Source of the DNA: Micromonospora orduensis
GTDB taxonomy: Bacteria > Actinomycetota > Actinomycetes > Mycobacteriales > Micromonosporaceae
NCBI RefSeq assembly: GCF_006228125.1
Contig: NZ_VDFY01000257.1
Coordinates: 1-64,000 of the forward strand
Reading direction: 5' to 3'
DNA length: 64,000 nucleotides
How positions within the stretch are numbered: position 1 is the stretch's first letter; the number at the start of each line of letters is the position of its first letter. Positions 50,563 to 59,673 of this stretch are shown here, in pieces. Made by a program: the position numbers and the translations under genes. The notes below the pieces were generated by a model. The model did not search any database. It saw nothing but the letters and a program-made list of their open reading frames with translations, and was not told where the DNA came from.

Positions 50563-51921
50563 CTAGTCGCTGCCCTGGTCGTGGGGGACGGTGACGGTGA
50601 CGGTGCAACCAACCGGCCGCCCGATCTCGTCGTGGCCGGCATACGTGAGGTGGTACACCCGGTTGCCGCCGTTCCCGGCACGTTCGGCCCGTAGCTTGCC
50701 GCTGGTGTCCGGCGCGCCGACGGCGAAGCCACTGACGTCCGTGGCGTCGCCCCCGGTCACGCTGGTCAGGGTGAACGCGTTCGGGCCGAGCACACCGTCG
50801 TGCAGGTCCACTGTGAGGTTGACGTCGACCAGCTTGTGGTTCGGTGGCCACAGGACCTGTCGGTCCGCCGCACAGTCGAGCTGCCGTACCGGCAGTGGCT
50901 CCGCCAGGGTGGCGGTGGCGTGGCCGATGGTCGCGGTGAGCCGACCGCCCGCCTCGTAGTACATGTGCGCCGTACGCCCGTCGAAGTAGAACGTCGGCGC
51001 GGCCGAGCGGCCGAGGTCGGGCGCTGCGGCCATCGAGTCGTGTACGACGCCGAGGTGGATCTCCTGGTCGAAGTCCGGCCCGACGTCGACCGCGTGCATG
51101 TTGCCGTCGGCGGCGTGGTAGATCACCAGGTTGCGGTCGTTCCAGCGCAGGAAGAACGGGCCGGAGGCGTTCGGGCCTTCGATGCCCTGCGGGGTCACGA
51201 GCGGTTCGGGCTGCATGGTCCAGGTCCGCGCGTCGTTGGAGACCGCCCAGCGGATCCGCCTCGACACCGGCCCGGTCGGTCCCGGCAGCGCGGCGGTCGG
51301 GTTGTCCATGAAGACCATCAGGTACCGGGTGCCCAGCCGGGGCACGGACTGCTCGAACACCCGGGCGTAGGAGGTCTCCCCACCGGTCGAGTCGTTCCGG
51401 CTGACCGCAGTCCCGCCGTAGTCGAAGTGGATGCCGTCGTCGGATGTCGCGTACCGGGTGATGGAGTTCTCGCCGTGGAAATAGAGGAAGAGCCTGTTCT
51501 CACCCTCGATCCACACCGCGTGCGGTGAGGAGATGTGGCTGACCGTGGCGTAGTGCGGCAGCCAGGTGTTGCCGATCAGGGGGTTCGCGGCGTACTCCGT
51601 CCACGGACCGTCTATCGAGTCGGAGTAGGCGAGGGCGATCCCGCCGGGACGCTCGTGCGGCGCGTAGTACAGGTAGTAGGCGCCGAGCGGGTTGGGGAAG
51701 TAGTCGGCGGCCCGGATGACGCTCGGGAAGATGAACTCGTTCGTCGGGTTGTAGGCGAGGGCGCCCTTGTCGAACGCGGTGCCCTGGTAGGTGAACTGGG
51801 GGAAGTCGAGCGGGGGTTCGGCGGCTGCCGGTCGGGCGCCGGCCAGGGCGGCGACGAGCAGGCCGGCGCTGGCGGCCGCCAGGACGGCGCGTCGGGACGA
51901 CGGGGCGGATGGTCTCGTCAT
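50563..51921 (-). CDS. Tat-exported glycosidase-like five-bladed beta-propeller protein
   Basis: A 452-residue protein with a twin-arginine signal (SSRRAVLAAASAGLLVAAL). A propeller-like domain reminiscent of GH43/GH32-type enzymes follows: FIFPSVIRAADYF, YYLYYAPHERPGGIALAYS, SPHAVWIEGENRLFLYFHG, GIEGPNASGPFF. The last ~110 residues (LWPPNHKLVDVNLTVDL, VYHLTYAGHDEIGR) form a separate Ig-like module often attached to secreted actinomycete enzymes. The acidic triad cannot be fixed by eye. It diverges from the lacI-type gene, with LacI operators in between. Confidence 0.75.
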   Translation of the reverse strand: MTRPSAPSSRRAVLAAASAGLLVAALAGARPAAAEPPLDFPQFTYQGTAFDKGALAYNPTNEFIFPSVIRAADYFPNPLGAYYLYYAPHERPGGIALAYSDSIDGPWTEYAANPLIGNTWLPHYATVSHISSPHAVWIEGENRLFLYFHGENSITRYATSDDGIHFDYGGTAVSRNDSTGGETSYARVFEQSVPRLGTRYLMVFMDNPTAALPGPTGPVSRRIRWAVSNDARTWTMQPEPLVTPQGIEGPNASGPFFLRWNDRNLVIYHAADGNMHAVDVGPDFDQEIHLGVVHDSMAAAPDLGRSAAPTFYFDGRTAHMYYEAGGRLTATIGHATATLAEPLPVRQLDCAADRQVLWPPNHKLVDVNLTVDLHDGVLGPNAFTLTSVTGGDATDVSGFAVGAPDTSGKLRAERAGNGGNRVYHLTYAGHDEIGRPVGCTVTVTVPHDQGSD

Positions 51922-52027
51922 GCGGCTTCCTCTTCGGTCGGTCGGATCGGCGGCACGAACGGCGCGGTGTGACGCTCAGTAAGAACGCAGGGGACATCGA
52001 TCGACGGACGCCCCTTGGCGCCGGCGA

Positions 52028-52043
52028 GCTAATACGTATTAGC
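52028..52043. promoter_or_regulatory. LacI-type operator 1
   Basis: GCTAATACGTATTAGC, a perfect 16-bp palindrome, 107 bases upstream of the glycosidase start. With two sister sites at 52140 and 52240 it forms a spaced array in the divergent promoter of the regulator. Confidence 0.85.
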
Positions 52044-52139
52044 ATCTATGTTTCTCGAATGTTGCGTGACCGACGGCACTCCTGTCAAGAGGCGGCGGCA
52101 GGCCCGGGGGCGGACGGCAACCCGCCGCGAACCCCGACC

Positions 52140-52155
52140 GCTAATGCGCATTACT
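52140..52155. promoter_or_regulatory. LacI-type operator 2 (imperfect)
   Basis: GCTAATGCGCATTACT keeps the left half-site and the CG centre but has changes at the right end. Spacing to sites 1 and 3 is 112 and 100 bases, suitable for DNA looping. Confidence 0.7.
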
Positions 52156-52239
52156 CCAGCGAGTTCACCGGCCCGAAATCTTGCGTCCACCCCTTGACAC
52201 GGGGTGGACCACCGGCCAAGCTCCTTCCCAACGCCGATC

Positions 52240-52255
52240 GCTAATACGCATTAGC
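52240..52255. promoter_or_regulatory. LacI-type operator 3
   Basis: GCTAATACGCATTAGC, palindromic except for one centre pair, 20 bases before the regulator start at 52275. It would overlap the promoter or leader and allow autorepression of the whole operon. Confidence 0.82.
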
Positions 52256-52274
52256 AGCACCGAAGGGACCTGAC

Positions 52275-53321
52275 GTGACCGCTCCCCCCAGACGTGTCAC
52301 CCAACGTGACATCGCGCGGATGGCTGGCGTCAGTCAGGCGACGGTGTCACTGGTGCTCAACAACCGGACCGACGCCGACGTCCGCATCGCCCCGGAGACC
52401 CGGGACCGCGTGCTGCGGGTCATCGCCGAGACCGGCTACGCCGCCGACCCCGTGGCCCGCCGCCTCGCCTCACGGTTCAACCGGATCATCGGCGTCTTCA
52501 CGTACGAGCCCGCCTTCCCCAGCGGCAGCCGGGACTTCTTCCACCCGTTCCTGCTCGGCATCGAGGAGTACGCCGAGAGCGTCGGGTGCGACCTGCTGCT
52601 GTTCACCAGCGCACCGGTCATCGACGGCCGGCGACGCATCTTCCACCAGGACAACCGGCTCCGTCTGGCCGACGGGTGCATCCTGCTCGGGCGCGAGATC
52701 GACGGCGCGGAGCTGGACCGGCTCAACCGCGACGGATATCCGTACGTCGCCGTTGGGCGCCGGGACGACGCCGGCGGCCCGGTCCCCTACGTCGGCGCCG
52801 ACTACGCCTCGGCGGTGGCCCAGCTCGTCGAGGTGGCGCTGCGGCACGGTCACCGCCGCCTGACGTACGTGAGCACGGGCACCACCGCGGAATCCTCCGA
52901 AGACCGGCGCCGTGGGTTCCACGCCGCCGCGGCGACCGCGGAGAGCGCCGGGCAGATGTCGGCGCTGGCCACCGAGGCCGACACCACCATCGACACCCTG
53001 CTGGCCGACGGGACCACCGTCGCCTTCGTGGAGGACTTCGCCACGGCGGTCGCGCTGGAGTCGGCCACCCGCCGGCGGGGCCTGACCGTGCCCGGCGACC
53101 TGTCGATCGTGACCCTCGGCGACCCGACGGTTCCGGTCCCCACCGACATCACGTTCACCGGGTTCCGCATCCCCCGCGAGGAGATGGGCCGCCAGTCGGT
53201 CGAGGTGCTGACCGGCGTCATCGACGGAAGCGCGGACGGTGTCCAGCAGCGACTTCTCCCCTGCGAACTCGTCGAGGGCATCACCCTCGGCACCCCTGAT
53301 CCGGCGGTTGACCGGCGCTGA
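52275..53321 (+). CDS. LacI-family transcriptional repressor
   Basis: A 348-residue LacI/GalR protein. The helix-turn-helix is TQRDIARMAGVSQATVSLVLN (about residues 9-29), followed by the hinge helix PVARRLAS and a sugar-binding periplasmic-type core (FHPFLLGIEEYAE, YVGADYASAVAQL, GDLSIVTLGD). GTG start. Three matching palindromes lie upstream. It heads the amino-sugar operon and probably represses it and the divergent secreted protein until a sugar ligand is present. Confidence 0.92.
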   Translation: MTAPPRRVTQRDIARMAGVSQATVSLVLNNRTDADVRIAPETRDRVLRVIAETGYAADPVARRLASRFNRIIGVFTYEPAFPSGSRDFFHPFLLGIEEYAESVGCDLLLFTSAPVIDGRRRIFHQDNRLRLADGCILLGREIDGAELDRLNRDGYPYVAVGRRDDAGGPVPYVGADYASAVAQLVEVALRHGHRRLTYVSTGTTAESSEDRRRGFHAAAATAESAGQMSALATEADTTIDTLLADGTTVAFVEDFATAVALESATRRRGLTVPGDLSIVTLGDPTVPVPTDITFTGFRIPREEMGRQSVEVLTGVIDGSADGVQQRLLPCELVEGITLGTPDPAVDRR

Positions 53322-53351
53322 GCGGTCGACCGCGCAACTGGAAGGAAACAC

Positions 53352-54956
53352 GTGGTACTCATGCGTACGGACGTCCTCGTCGTCGGGGGCGGACTGGGCG
53401 GCGTCGCCGCGGCGCTCGCCGCGGCCCGGGCCGGCCGGTCCGTCATCCTGACCGAGGAGTTCGACTGGCTCGGCGGGCAACTCACCAGCCAGGCCGTCCC
53501 CCCGGACGAGCACTCCTGGATCGAGCAGTTCGGCGCCACCGCCAGCTACCGGGAACTGCGCGACGGCATCCGCGACTACTACCGCCGCCACTACCCGCTG
53601 ACCGAGCGGTCGCGGGCCTGGACCGACCTCAACCCCGGTGCGGGTTGGGTGAGCCGGCTCTGCCACGAGCCGCGGGTGGCTGTCGCCGTTCTCGACCAGA
53701 TGCTCGCCCCATACCTCGGTTCGGGCCGGCTTCGGGTGCTCCAGCCGTACCGGCCGGTGGCCGCGGAGACCGACGGGGACCGGGTGACCGGCGTGACCCT
53801 CGCGCACCGCGACCGGGACCAGCGGATCGACGTCGTCGCGCCGTACATCCTGGACGCCACGGAGACCGGAGAGCTGCTGCCGCTGACCGGCACCGAGTAC
53901 GTCACCGGGTTCGAGTCGCAGGCGGAGACGGGTGAGCCGAGCGCCCCGGCCGAGGCCCAGCCAATGAACATGCAGGCGGTGTCCGTCTGCTTCGCCCTGG
54001 ACCACGTCGACGGTGACCACACCATCGACCGTCCCGCGGGGTACGACTTCTGGCGCGACTACAAGCCCGACTTCTGGGGTGACCGGCTGCTGTCCTGGAA
54101 GTCGCCGCACCCGCGCACGCTGGAGATCGTCGAGCGCAGCTTCACCCCCAACCCGGACGACGACCCGTTGAGCGTCAACGCCGACCAACGCGTCAACCCC
54201 GGCGACGGCAACCTGTGGACGTTCCGCCGGATCGCCGCGCGGCGCAACTTCACCGACGGCGCGTACGGCAGCGACATCACGCTTGTCAACTGGCCGATGA
54301 TCGACTACTTCGAGGGACCGGTCATCGACGTGCCGAACGCGTCGTGGCACCTGTCCAAGGCCCGCGAGCTGTCGTACTCGGTGCTCTACTGGATGCAGAC
54401 GGAGGCGCCCCGACCGGACGGCGGCACCGGCTTCCCGGGCCTGCGGCTGCGCGGCGACGTGACAGGCAGCGCGGACGGCCTGGCCCAGGCCCCGTACATC
54501 CGCGAGTCCCGCCGGATCCGGGCCGAGTACACAGTGGCCGAGCAGGACCTGTCCCTGGCGGTCCGGGGCAACCACGGCGCGGTCAGCTACCCGGACGCGG
54601 TGGGCGTGGGCATGTACCGGATCGACCTGCACCCGTCGACCGGCGGCGACAACTACATCGACGTCGGCTCCTGCCCGTTCGAGATCCCGCTCGGCGCGCT
54701 GATCCCGCAGCGGATGGAGAACCTGCTGCCGGCCGGCAAGAACATCGGCACCACCCACATCACCAATGGCAGCTACCGGCTGCACCCGGTCGAGTGGAAC
54801 GTCGGCGAGGTCGCCGGCCTGCTCGCCGACTTCTGTCTGGCGCGGGGCGAGTCCCCGCGTGCGGTCCGCAACACCCCCCGTCTGCTGGCTGAATTCCAGG
54901 ACCGCCTCACCGCGGCCGGCGTGGAACAGCGCTGGCCGCAGATCGCGGGCTACTGA
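53352..54956 (+). CDS. FAD-dependent oxidoreductase (FAD_oxidored family)
   Basis: A 534-residue flavoprotein. It starts with the dinucleotide-binding fold VLVVGGGLGGVAAALAAARAG, then DWLGGQLTSQAVPPDEH. Later blocks are DATETGELLPL, ESRRIRAEYTV and NLLPAGKNIGTTHITNGSYR. Members often occur in sugar or glycoside operons, where they oxidise a sugar hydroxyl. GTG 53352 has GGAAGG upstream; ATG 53361 is possible. It is the first catabolic gene after the repressor. Confidence 0.85.
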   Translation: MVLMRTDVLVVGGGLGGVAAALAAARAGRSVILTEEFDWLGGQLTSQAVPPDEHSWIEQFGATASYRELRDGIRDYYRRHYPLTERSRAWTDLNPGAGWVSRLCHEPRVAVAVLDQMLAPYLGSGRLRVLQPYRPVAAETDGDRVTGVTLAHRDRDQRIDVVAPYILDATETGELLPLTGTEYVTGFESQAETGEPSAPAEAQPMNMQAVSVCFALDHVDGDHTIDRPAGYDFWRDYKPDFWGDRLLSWKSPHPRTLEIVERSFTPNPDDDPLSVNADQRVNPGDGNLWTFRRIAARRNFTDGAYGSDITLVNWPMIDYFEGPVIDVPNASWHLSKARELSYSVLYWMQTEAPRPDGGTGFPGLRLRGDVTGSADGLAQAPYIRESRRIRAEYTVAEQDLSLAVRGNHGAVSYPDAVGVGMYRIDLHPSTGGDNYIDVGSCPFEIPLGALIPQRMENLLPAGKNIGTTHITNGSYRLHPVEWNVGEVAGLLADFCLARGESPRAVRNTPRLLAEFQDRLTAAGVEQRWPQIAGY

Positions 54957-54981
54957 ACACACCCCCGGTAAGGAGAACATT

Positions 54982-56265
54982 GTGAGAGCAGGAAAGGCCC
55001 TGCGCGGCGTCGCCGTGGCACTGGCCGGCGCGCTCGCCCTGACCGCCTGCGGCGGCGGTGGCGACGCCGACGACAGCGGCCCCGCGAAGCTGCGGATGAC
55101 CGTCTGGTCGGCCAACGAGGCGCACCTCAAGCTGTTCAACGAGATCGCTGAGGAGTACCGCAAGAGCCACCCGGACGTGGCCGAGATCAAGTTCGATCCG
55201 CTGCCGTTCGACACCTACACCACGACCCTGACCACACAGATCGCCGGCGGGAACGCGCCCGACCTCGCGTGGGTGTTCGAGAACTCCGCCCCGGACTTCG
55301 TCGCCTCGGGCGCGCTGCTGCCCCTCGACGACACGCTCAAGAAGGCTGAGGGTTACCAGTACGAGGACATCTCCCCCGCCACCCTCAAGCTCTGGCAGAA
55401 CGAGGGGAAGCTGTATGCGTACCCCTTCTCCACCTCGCCGTTCGGGGTCTTCGTCAACACCGACATGCTCAAGAAGGCCGGGCAGAAGACCCCGGCCGAG
55501 CTGATCGCGGCCGGTCAGTGGACCTGGGACAACGCCCTGGCCACCGCCGCGGCGACGGCGGTCAAGTCCGGCAAGGCCGGCCTGGTCATTCGGGACTTCG
55601 ACTACAAGGGCTGGGACAACCTGTCCACATTCTGGACCGGATGGGGAGCCCAGGCGTGGAGCGAGGACGGCAAGACCTGCGGCTTCAACAGCCCGGAGAT
55701 GGTCGACGCGATGACCACCCTGCACAAGGCCACCTTCACTCAGAAGGCGCTGCCCGGCCCGGGCACGACAGCCGACTTCTTCGCCGGTGACTCGGCCATG
55801 ACGATCACCCAGATCTCCCGCGCCTCGCTGCTCAAGGACGGCGGCTTCGGGTGGGACCTGGTGCCGCTGCCCGCCGGGCCGAAGGGGAACTACGCGGTGG
55901 TCGGCCAGGCCGGCGTCGGGGTGATGAAGAAGAGCCCGCACGCCAAGCAGGCAGCCGACTTCCTGGCCTTCCTCACCAACCCCACGAACTCGGCGAAGCT
56001 CGCCCAGTTCTTCCCGCCGCCCCGCCAGTCGCAGCTGACCGCCGAGACCCTCGCCAAGACGAACCCGCAGCTCAAGCCGGAGCAGCTGCAGAAGGTCGTC
56101 ATCGACGGCATCACCAGCGGCGTGGTCAAGCCCAGCCACTCCGGACAGGCCGAGCTGAGCCAGCAGGTCCGCGCCGGCCTCGACCCGCTGTGGCAGCCGA
56201 ACGCGGACGTCAAGGCCGTACTCGACGGCGTCTGCGCCAAGATCCAGCCGCTGCTGGCGAAGTAA
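54982..56265 (+). CDS. ABC transporter sugar-binding lipoprotein
   Basis: A 427-residue extracellular solute-binding protein (family 1). The lipobox is LALTACGG, with Cys as the mature N-terminus. The body has MTVWSANEAHLKLFNEIAEEY, GNAPDLAWVFENSAPDF, YAYPFSTSPFGVFVNTDML and GDSAMTITQIS, the usual carbohydrate-binding-protein layout. GTG 54982 follows AAGGAG. It supplies the two downstream permeases. No ATPase gene is in the operon, so a shared MsiK-like ATPase is expected. Confidence 0.93.
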   Translation: MRAGKALRGVAVALAGALALTACGGGGDADDSGPAKLRMTVWSANEAHLKLFNEIAEEYRKSHPDVAEIKFDPLPFDTYTTTLTTQIAGGNAPDLAWVFENSAPDFVASGALLPLDDTLKKAEGYQYEDISPATLKLWQNEGKLYAYPFSTSPFGVFVNTDMLKKAGQKTPAELIAAGQWTWDNALATAAATAVKSGKAGLVIRDFDYKGWDNLSTFWTGWGAQAWSEDGKTCGFNSPEMVDAMTTLHKATFTQKALPGPGTTADFFAGDSAMTITQISRASLLKDGGFGWDLVPLPAGPKGNYAVVGQAGVGVMKKSPHAKQAADFLAFLTNPTNSAKLAQFFPPPRQSQLTAETLAKTNPQLKPEQLQKVVIDGITSGVVKPSHSGQAELSQQVRAGLDPLWQPNADVKAVLDGVCAKIQPLLAK

Positions 56266-56276
56266 GGCCAACGATC

Positions 56277-57224
56277 ATGACCCAGACGGACACCAGGGTG
56301 GGCTCGGCTGCTGCCGGGCCCGCCCCGGGCCCGGCCCGGCCGTTCTGGACCAGCCGCCGCCGGGACCAACTCGCCGGTTATGCGTTCATCGCCCCGCAAC
56401 TGCTCGGCAGCGTCGTCTTCGTGATCCTGCCGCTGATCCTCGTGCTCTGGTACAGCCTGCACGAGTGGAACGTGCTCGCCGGGACCTTCGAATTCGTGGG
56501 CACCGACAACTACAGGGCTCTCGCCGATGATCCCAACCTCGGCGCGGTACTGCGCGCCACCGGGCTGTTCTCGATCGGCCTGGTAGTGGTCAACCTCGGC
56601 CTGGCCCTGCTGCTGGCCGTCCTGCTCAACCAGAGGCTGCGGGGCACGATCCTGTTCCGCACGCTGTTCTTCTCCCCCGTGGTGGTCTCGCTGGTCGCCT
56701 GGACCATCGTCTGGGGTTTCCTGCTTCAGGACAACGGCGGGATCAACGGGCTGCTCGACACCGTCGGCGTGCACGGGCCGAACTGGCTGCGCGGCGAGGG
56801 CACCGCGATGGTGTCCGTGATCGTCGTGCAGGTGTTCAAGAACGTCGGCCTGAACATGGTGCTGTTCCTGGCCGCCCTGCAGGGCGTGCCGGCCGAACTG
56901 TACGAGGCCGCGGAGGTGGACGGGGCGAGCCGGATGCGCCAGTTCTGGCGGATCACCGTACCGCTGATCAGCCCGACGATCCTGCTGACCTCGATCATCA
57001 CCGTGGTCGGGTCGCTGCAGGTCTTCGCGCAGATCGCGGTGCTCACCCAGGGCGGACCCGGCACGTCGACGACCGTGCTCGTCTACTACCTGTACCAGCA
57101 GGCCTTCCAGTTCCATCACTTCGGCTACGGAGCCACGCTGTCGATCCTGCTGTTCGTCATCGTGCTCGCCCTCACCGTGCTGCAGTGGCAGATGCGCAAG
57201 AGGTGGGTCTTCCATGAATCGTGA
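56277..57224 (+). CDS. ABC sugar transporter permease 1
   Basis: A 315-residue permease with six membrane segments (LAGYAFIAPQLLGSVVFVIL first) and the EAA loop EVDGASRMRQFWRITVPLI for ATPase contact. It is MalF/UgpA-like. It starts 11 bases after the binding protein and overlaps permease 2. Confidence 0.92.
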   Translation: MTQTDTRVGSAAAGPAPGPARPFWTSRRRDQLAGYAFIAPQLLGSVVFVILPLILVLWYSLHEWNVLAGTFEFVGTDNYRALADDPNLGAVLRATGLFSIGLVVVNLGLALLLAVLLNQRLRGTILFRTLFFSPVVVSLVAWTIVWGFLLQDNGGINGLLDTVGVHGPNWLRGEGTAMVSVIVVQVFKNVGLNMVLFLAALQGVPAELYEAAEVDGASRMRQFWRITVPLISPTILLTSIITVVGSLQVFAQIAVLTQGGPGTSTTVLVYYLYQQAFQFHHFGYGATLSILLFVIVLALTVLQWQMRKRWVFHES

Positions 57225-58056
57225 CCTGTCCCGACGGACCAAGCTGGTGCTCTACGGGGTGCTGCTGGTCCTGGCGATCCCGTTCGTCTTCCCGACCTGG
57301 TGGATGGTCACCTCGTCGCTGAAGCCGGTGGCGGACATCTTCGCCTTCCCGCCGAAGCTCCTGCCGACCAACCCGCGGTTCGACGCCTACCAGCGGGTGT
57401 TCGAGTTGCAGCCGTTCGGGCAGCAGTACCTGAACAGCCTCTACATCGCGCTGGTCGTCACGGTCGGCACCATGGCCGTGTCGGCGCTGGCCGGATACGC
57501 CTTCGCGCGCATCCGGTTCCGGGGCCAGAACGTGTTGTTCCTGGTCGTCCTCGCGGGCCTGCTCATTCCCAGCGAGGTGACGATCGTGCCGCTGTTCCAG
57601 ATGTTCTTCAAACTCGGTCTGGTCAACACCCACTGGCCGCTGATCCTGGTGCCGATCTTCGGCGCGCCGAGCGTCCTGGCGACGTTCATCATGCGGCAGT
57701 TCTTCATCAGCCTCCCCGGTGAGCTGGAGGAGGCCGCCCGGGTCGACGGGCTGGGCCGCCTCGCCACCTTCTGGCGGATCGCCCTGCCGCTGTCGCGGCC
57801 GGCGCTGGGCGCGGTGGCCATCTTCACCTTCCTGCACAGCTGGAACCTCTACCTGGAACCGATCGTGTTCCTCTCCTCTCCGGAGAAGTTCACCCTGCCC
57901 CAGGCGCTCACCCAGTTCGTCGACGCCTACGGCGGTCCCATGTGGGACGTCCAGATGGCCGCGGCGTCAATGACCGCGCTGCCTGTCCTGGTGGTCTTCG
58001 TCATCGCGCAGAAGCAGTTCGTCGAGGGCCTCGCGCACACCGGCCTCAAGGGATGA
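57214..58056 (+). CDS. ABC sugar transporter permease 2
   Basis: A 280-residue MalG/UgpE-like permease with six membrane segments and the EAA loop EEAARVDGLGRLATFWRIALP. It overlaps permease 1 by 11 bases and the kinase by four (ATGA). Confidence 0.92.
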   Translation: MNRDLSRRTKLVLYGVLLVLAIPFVFPTWWMVTSSLKPVADIFAFPPKLLPTNPRFDAYQRVFELQPFGQQYLNSLYIALVVTVGTMAVSALAGYAFARIRFRGQNVLFLVVLAGLLIPSEVTIVPLFQMFFKLGLVNTHWPLILVPIFGAPSVLATFIMRQFFISLPGELEEAARVDGLGRLATFWRIALPLSRPALGAVAIFTFLHSWNLYLEPIVFLSSPEKFTLPQALTQFVDAYGGPMWDVQMAAASMTALPVLVVFVIAQKQFVEGLAHTGLKG

Positions 58057-58940
58057 CGACACCGGTTGTCGGCATCGACATCGGTGGCACCAAGACGGCG
58101 GCCGCGCTCGTCGACCGGGCCGGGCGGGTGCTGGAGCGCCGCGAGGCGCCAACGCCCGCCCGGTCCGGGCCCGAGGCGGTGCTGGACGCCGCCGCCCGGC
58201 TGGCCGCCGACCTGCTCGGCGCGACCACCGGGCCGGTGGGCGTGGGCACCGCCGGGACTGTCGATCCGGCGACCGGCGGCATCCGGTACGCCACCGACAG
58301 CCTGCCCGGCTGGACGGGCACCCCGGTCGCCGACGCGCTGGCCGCCCGGCTGGGTCGAGGAGTGCGGGTCACCAACGACGTGAACGCCGCCGCGCTGGGC
58401 GAGTGCTGGGCCGGCGCCGGACAGGACCGCGCCGATGTGCTGCTGGTGGCCGTCGGCACCGGGCTGGGCGGGGCGATCGTCCGGCACGGCCGGGTCGAGG
58501 CCGGCGCCCGCGGGGCAGCCGGCGAGGTCGGGCACCTGCCGGCCCCGGGCGCCGAACGGCTGCGGTGCGGGTGCGGCCGGTACGGGCACCTGGAGGCGAT
58601 CGCCTCCGGCAGCGGGCTGGCCGCCGCGTACCTGATCGAGACCGGCGCCCACGTCACCGGACGGACCGTGGCGCAGCGCGCCGCAGCCGGAGACGGGGTC
58701 GCCCAGCGGGTCGTGGAGCGGGCGGGAGCCGTCCTCGGCGCGGCCCTGGCGGGGTTGGTGGCGCTGCTCGACCCGGACGCCGTCCTGGTGGCCGGAGGGG
58801 CGGCCGGTTCCCTGCTGCCCTCCGCGTCGGCCGCCTACTCGGCCGAGGTGCCCGCCGGCTGGGCCGCCGTTCCACTGCTGCCCGCAACGCTTGGCGCTGA
58901 CGCCGTGGTCGTCGGCGCCGCCCGACTGGCCATCGACTGA
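58053..58940 (+). CDS. ROK-family sugar kinase, N-acetylmannosamine kinase candidate
   Basis: A 295-residue ROK protein. It has the ATP phosphate loop VVGIDIGGTKTAAALVD, catalytic Asp in VTNDVNAAALGE, TGLGGAIV and the zinc-type motif GEVGHLPAPGAERLRCGCGRYG (shown here only in part of its context), slightly modified from the CxCGxxGC form because the final Cys is Tyr-Gly. Directly followed by nanE, it probably phosphorylates N-acetylmannosamine or a similar amino sugar. Confidence 0.87.
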   Translation: MTTPVVGIDIGGTKTAAALVDRAGRVLERREAPTPARSGPEAVLDAAARLAADLLGATTGPVGVGTAGTVDPATGGIRYATDSLPGWTGTPVADALAARLGRGVRVTNDVNAAALGECWAGAGQDRADVLLVAVGTGLGGAIVRHGRVEAGARGAAGEVGHLPAPGAERLRCGCGRYGHLEAIASGSGLAAAYLIETGAHVTGRTVAQRAAAGDGVAQRVVERAGAVLGAALAGLVALLDPDAVLVAGGAAGSLLPSASAAYSAEVPAGWAAVPLLPATLGADAVVVGAARLAID

Positions 58941-58963
58941 CCCCACATCGAAAGGACCGACAG

Positions 58964-59671
58964 GTGAGCGTGCTCGACGACCTGGCCGGAGGGCTGGTGG
59001 TGTCCTGCCAACCGTTGCCCGACGACCCGGACGATCCGATGCGAGACCCGTACGTCCAGGCCCGGGTGGCGGCCGCGGTGGTACGCGGCGGCGCCGTGGC
59101 CGTCCGGGTCAACGGACCGGACGACGTCCGAGCGGTACGCCGTGCCGTCGACGTGCCGGTGATCGGGCTGTACAAGCACGGCACCGATGACGTCTTCATC
59201 ACCCCGACCGCGACCCACGCGCTCGAGGTGGCGCTGGCCGGTGCGGACATCGTCGCGATCGACGCCACCGACCGCCCCCGACCGGACGGACGCGCCTTCG
59301 CCGACACGGTCCGCGCGCTCCGCGAACGGACCGACGCACTGGTCCTGGCCGACGTCTCCACCGCCGCCGAGGGCGTCGCAGCCGTCGAGGCCGGCGCGGA
59401 CGCCGTCGCCACCACACTGTCCGGCTACACACCGGCCAGCGCACCGACCGACGGGCCCGACCTCGGGCTCGTGGAACGACTCGTCGCACTGCTGCCCGTG
59501 CCGGTGATCGCCGAAGGGCGCTACCGCGGCACGGAACAGGTCGGCCAGGCATTCGAGGCGGGCGCCCACGCGGTGGTGATGGGCAACGCCGTCACCTCAC
59601 CGCTCTGGATCACCCGCCGACTCGTGCCGGCCACCCCCCGCGCGGCGAGCGCCCCGAAACAGAGGGAGTGA
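58964..59671 (+). CDS. nanE: N-acetylmannosamine-6-phosphate 2-epimerase
   Basis: A 235-residue TIM-barrel protein of the NanE family: GGLVVSCQPL at strand 1, VPVIGLYKHGT, IVAIDATDRPRP and the phosphate-binding end PVIAEGRYRGTEQ with GAHAVVMGNAVTSP. It converts ManNAc-6-phosphate to GlcNAc-6-phosphate. No sialic acid lyase (nanA), nagA or nagB is visible in the window, so later steps must be elsewhere. Confidence 0.92.
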   Translation: MSVLDDLAGGLVVSCQPLPDDPDDPMRDPYVQARVAAAVVRGGAVAVRVNGPDDVRAVRRAVDVPVIGLYKHGTDDVFITPTATHALEVALAGADIVAIDATDRPRPDGRAFADTVRALRERTDALVLADVSTAAEGVAAVEAGADAVATTLSGYTPASAPTDGPDLGLVERLVALLPVPVIAEGRYRGTEQVGQAFEAGAHAVVMGNAVTSPLWITRRLVPATPRAASAPKQRE

Positions 59672-59673
59672 GC

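Noticed and set aside
52470-55214. 914-codon minus-strand frame
   Set aside because: Antisense to the LacI-type regulator, FAD oxidoreductase and binding protein; shadow only.
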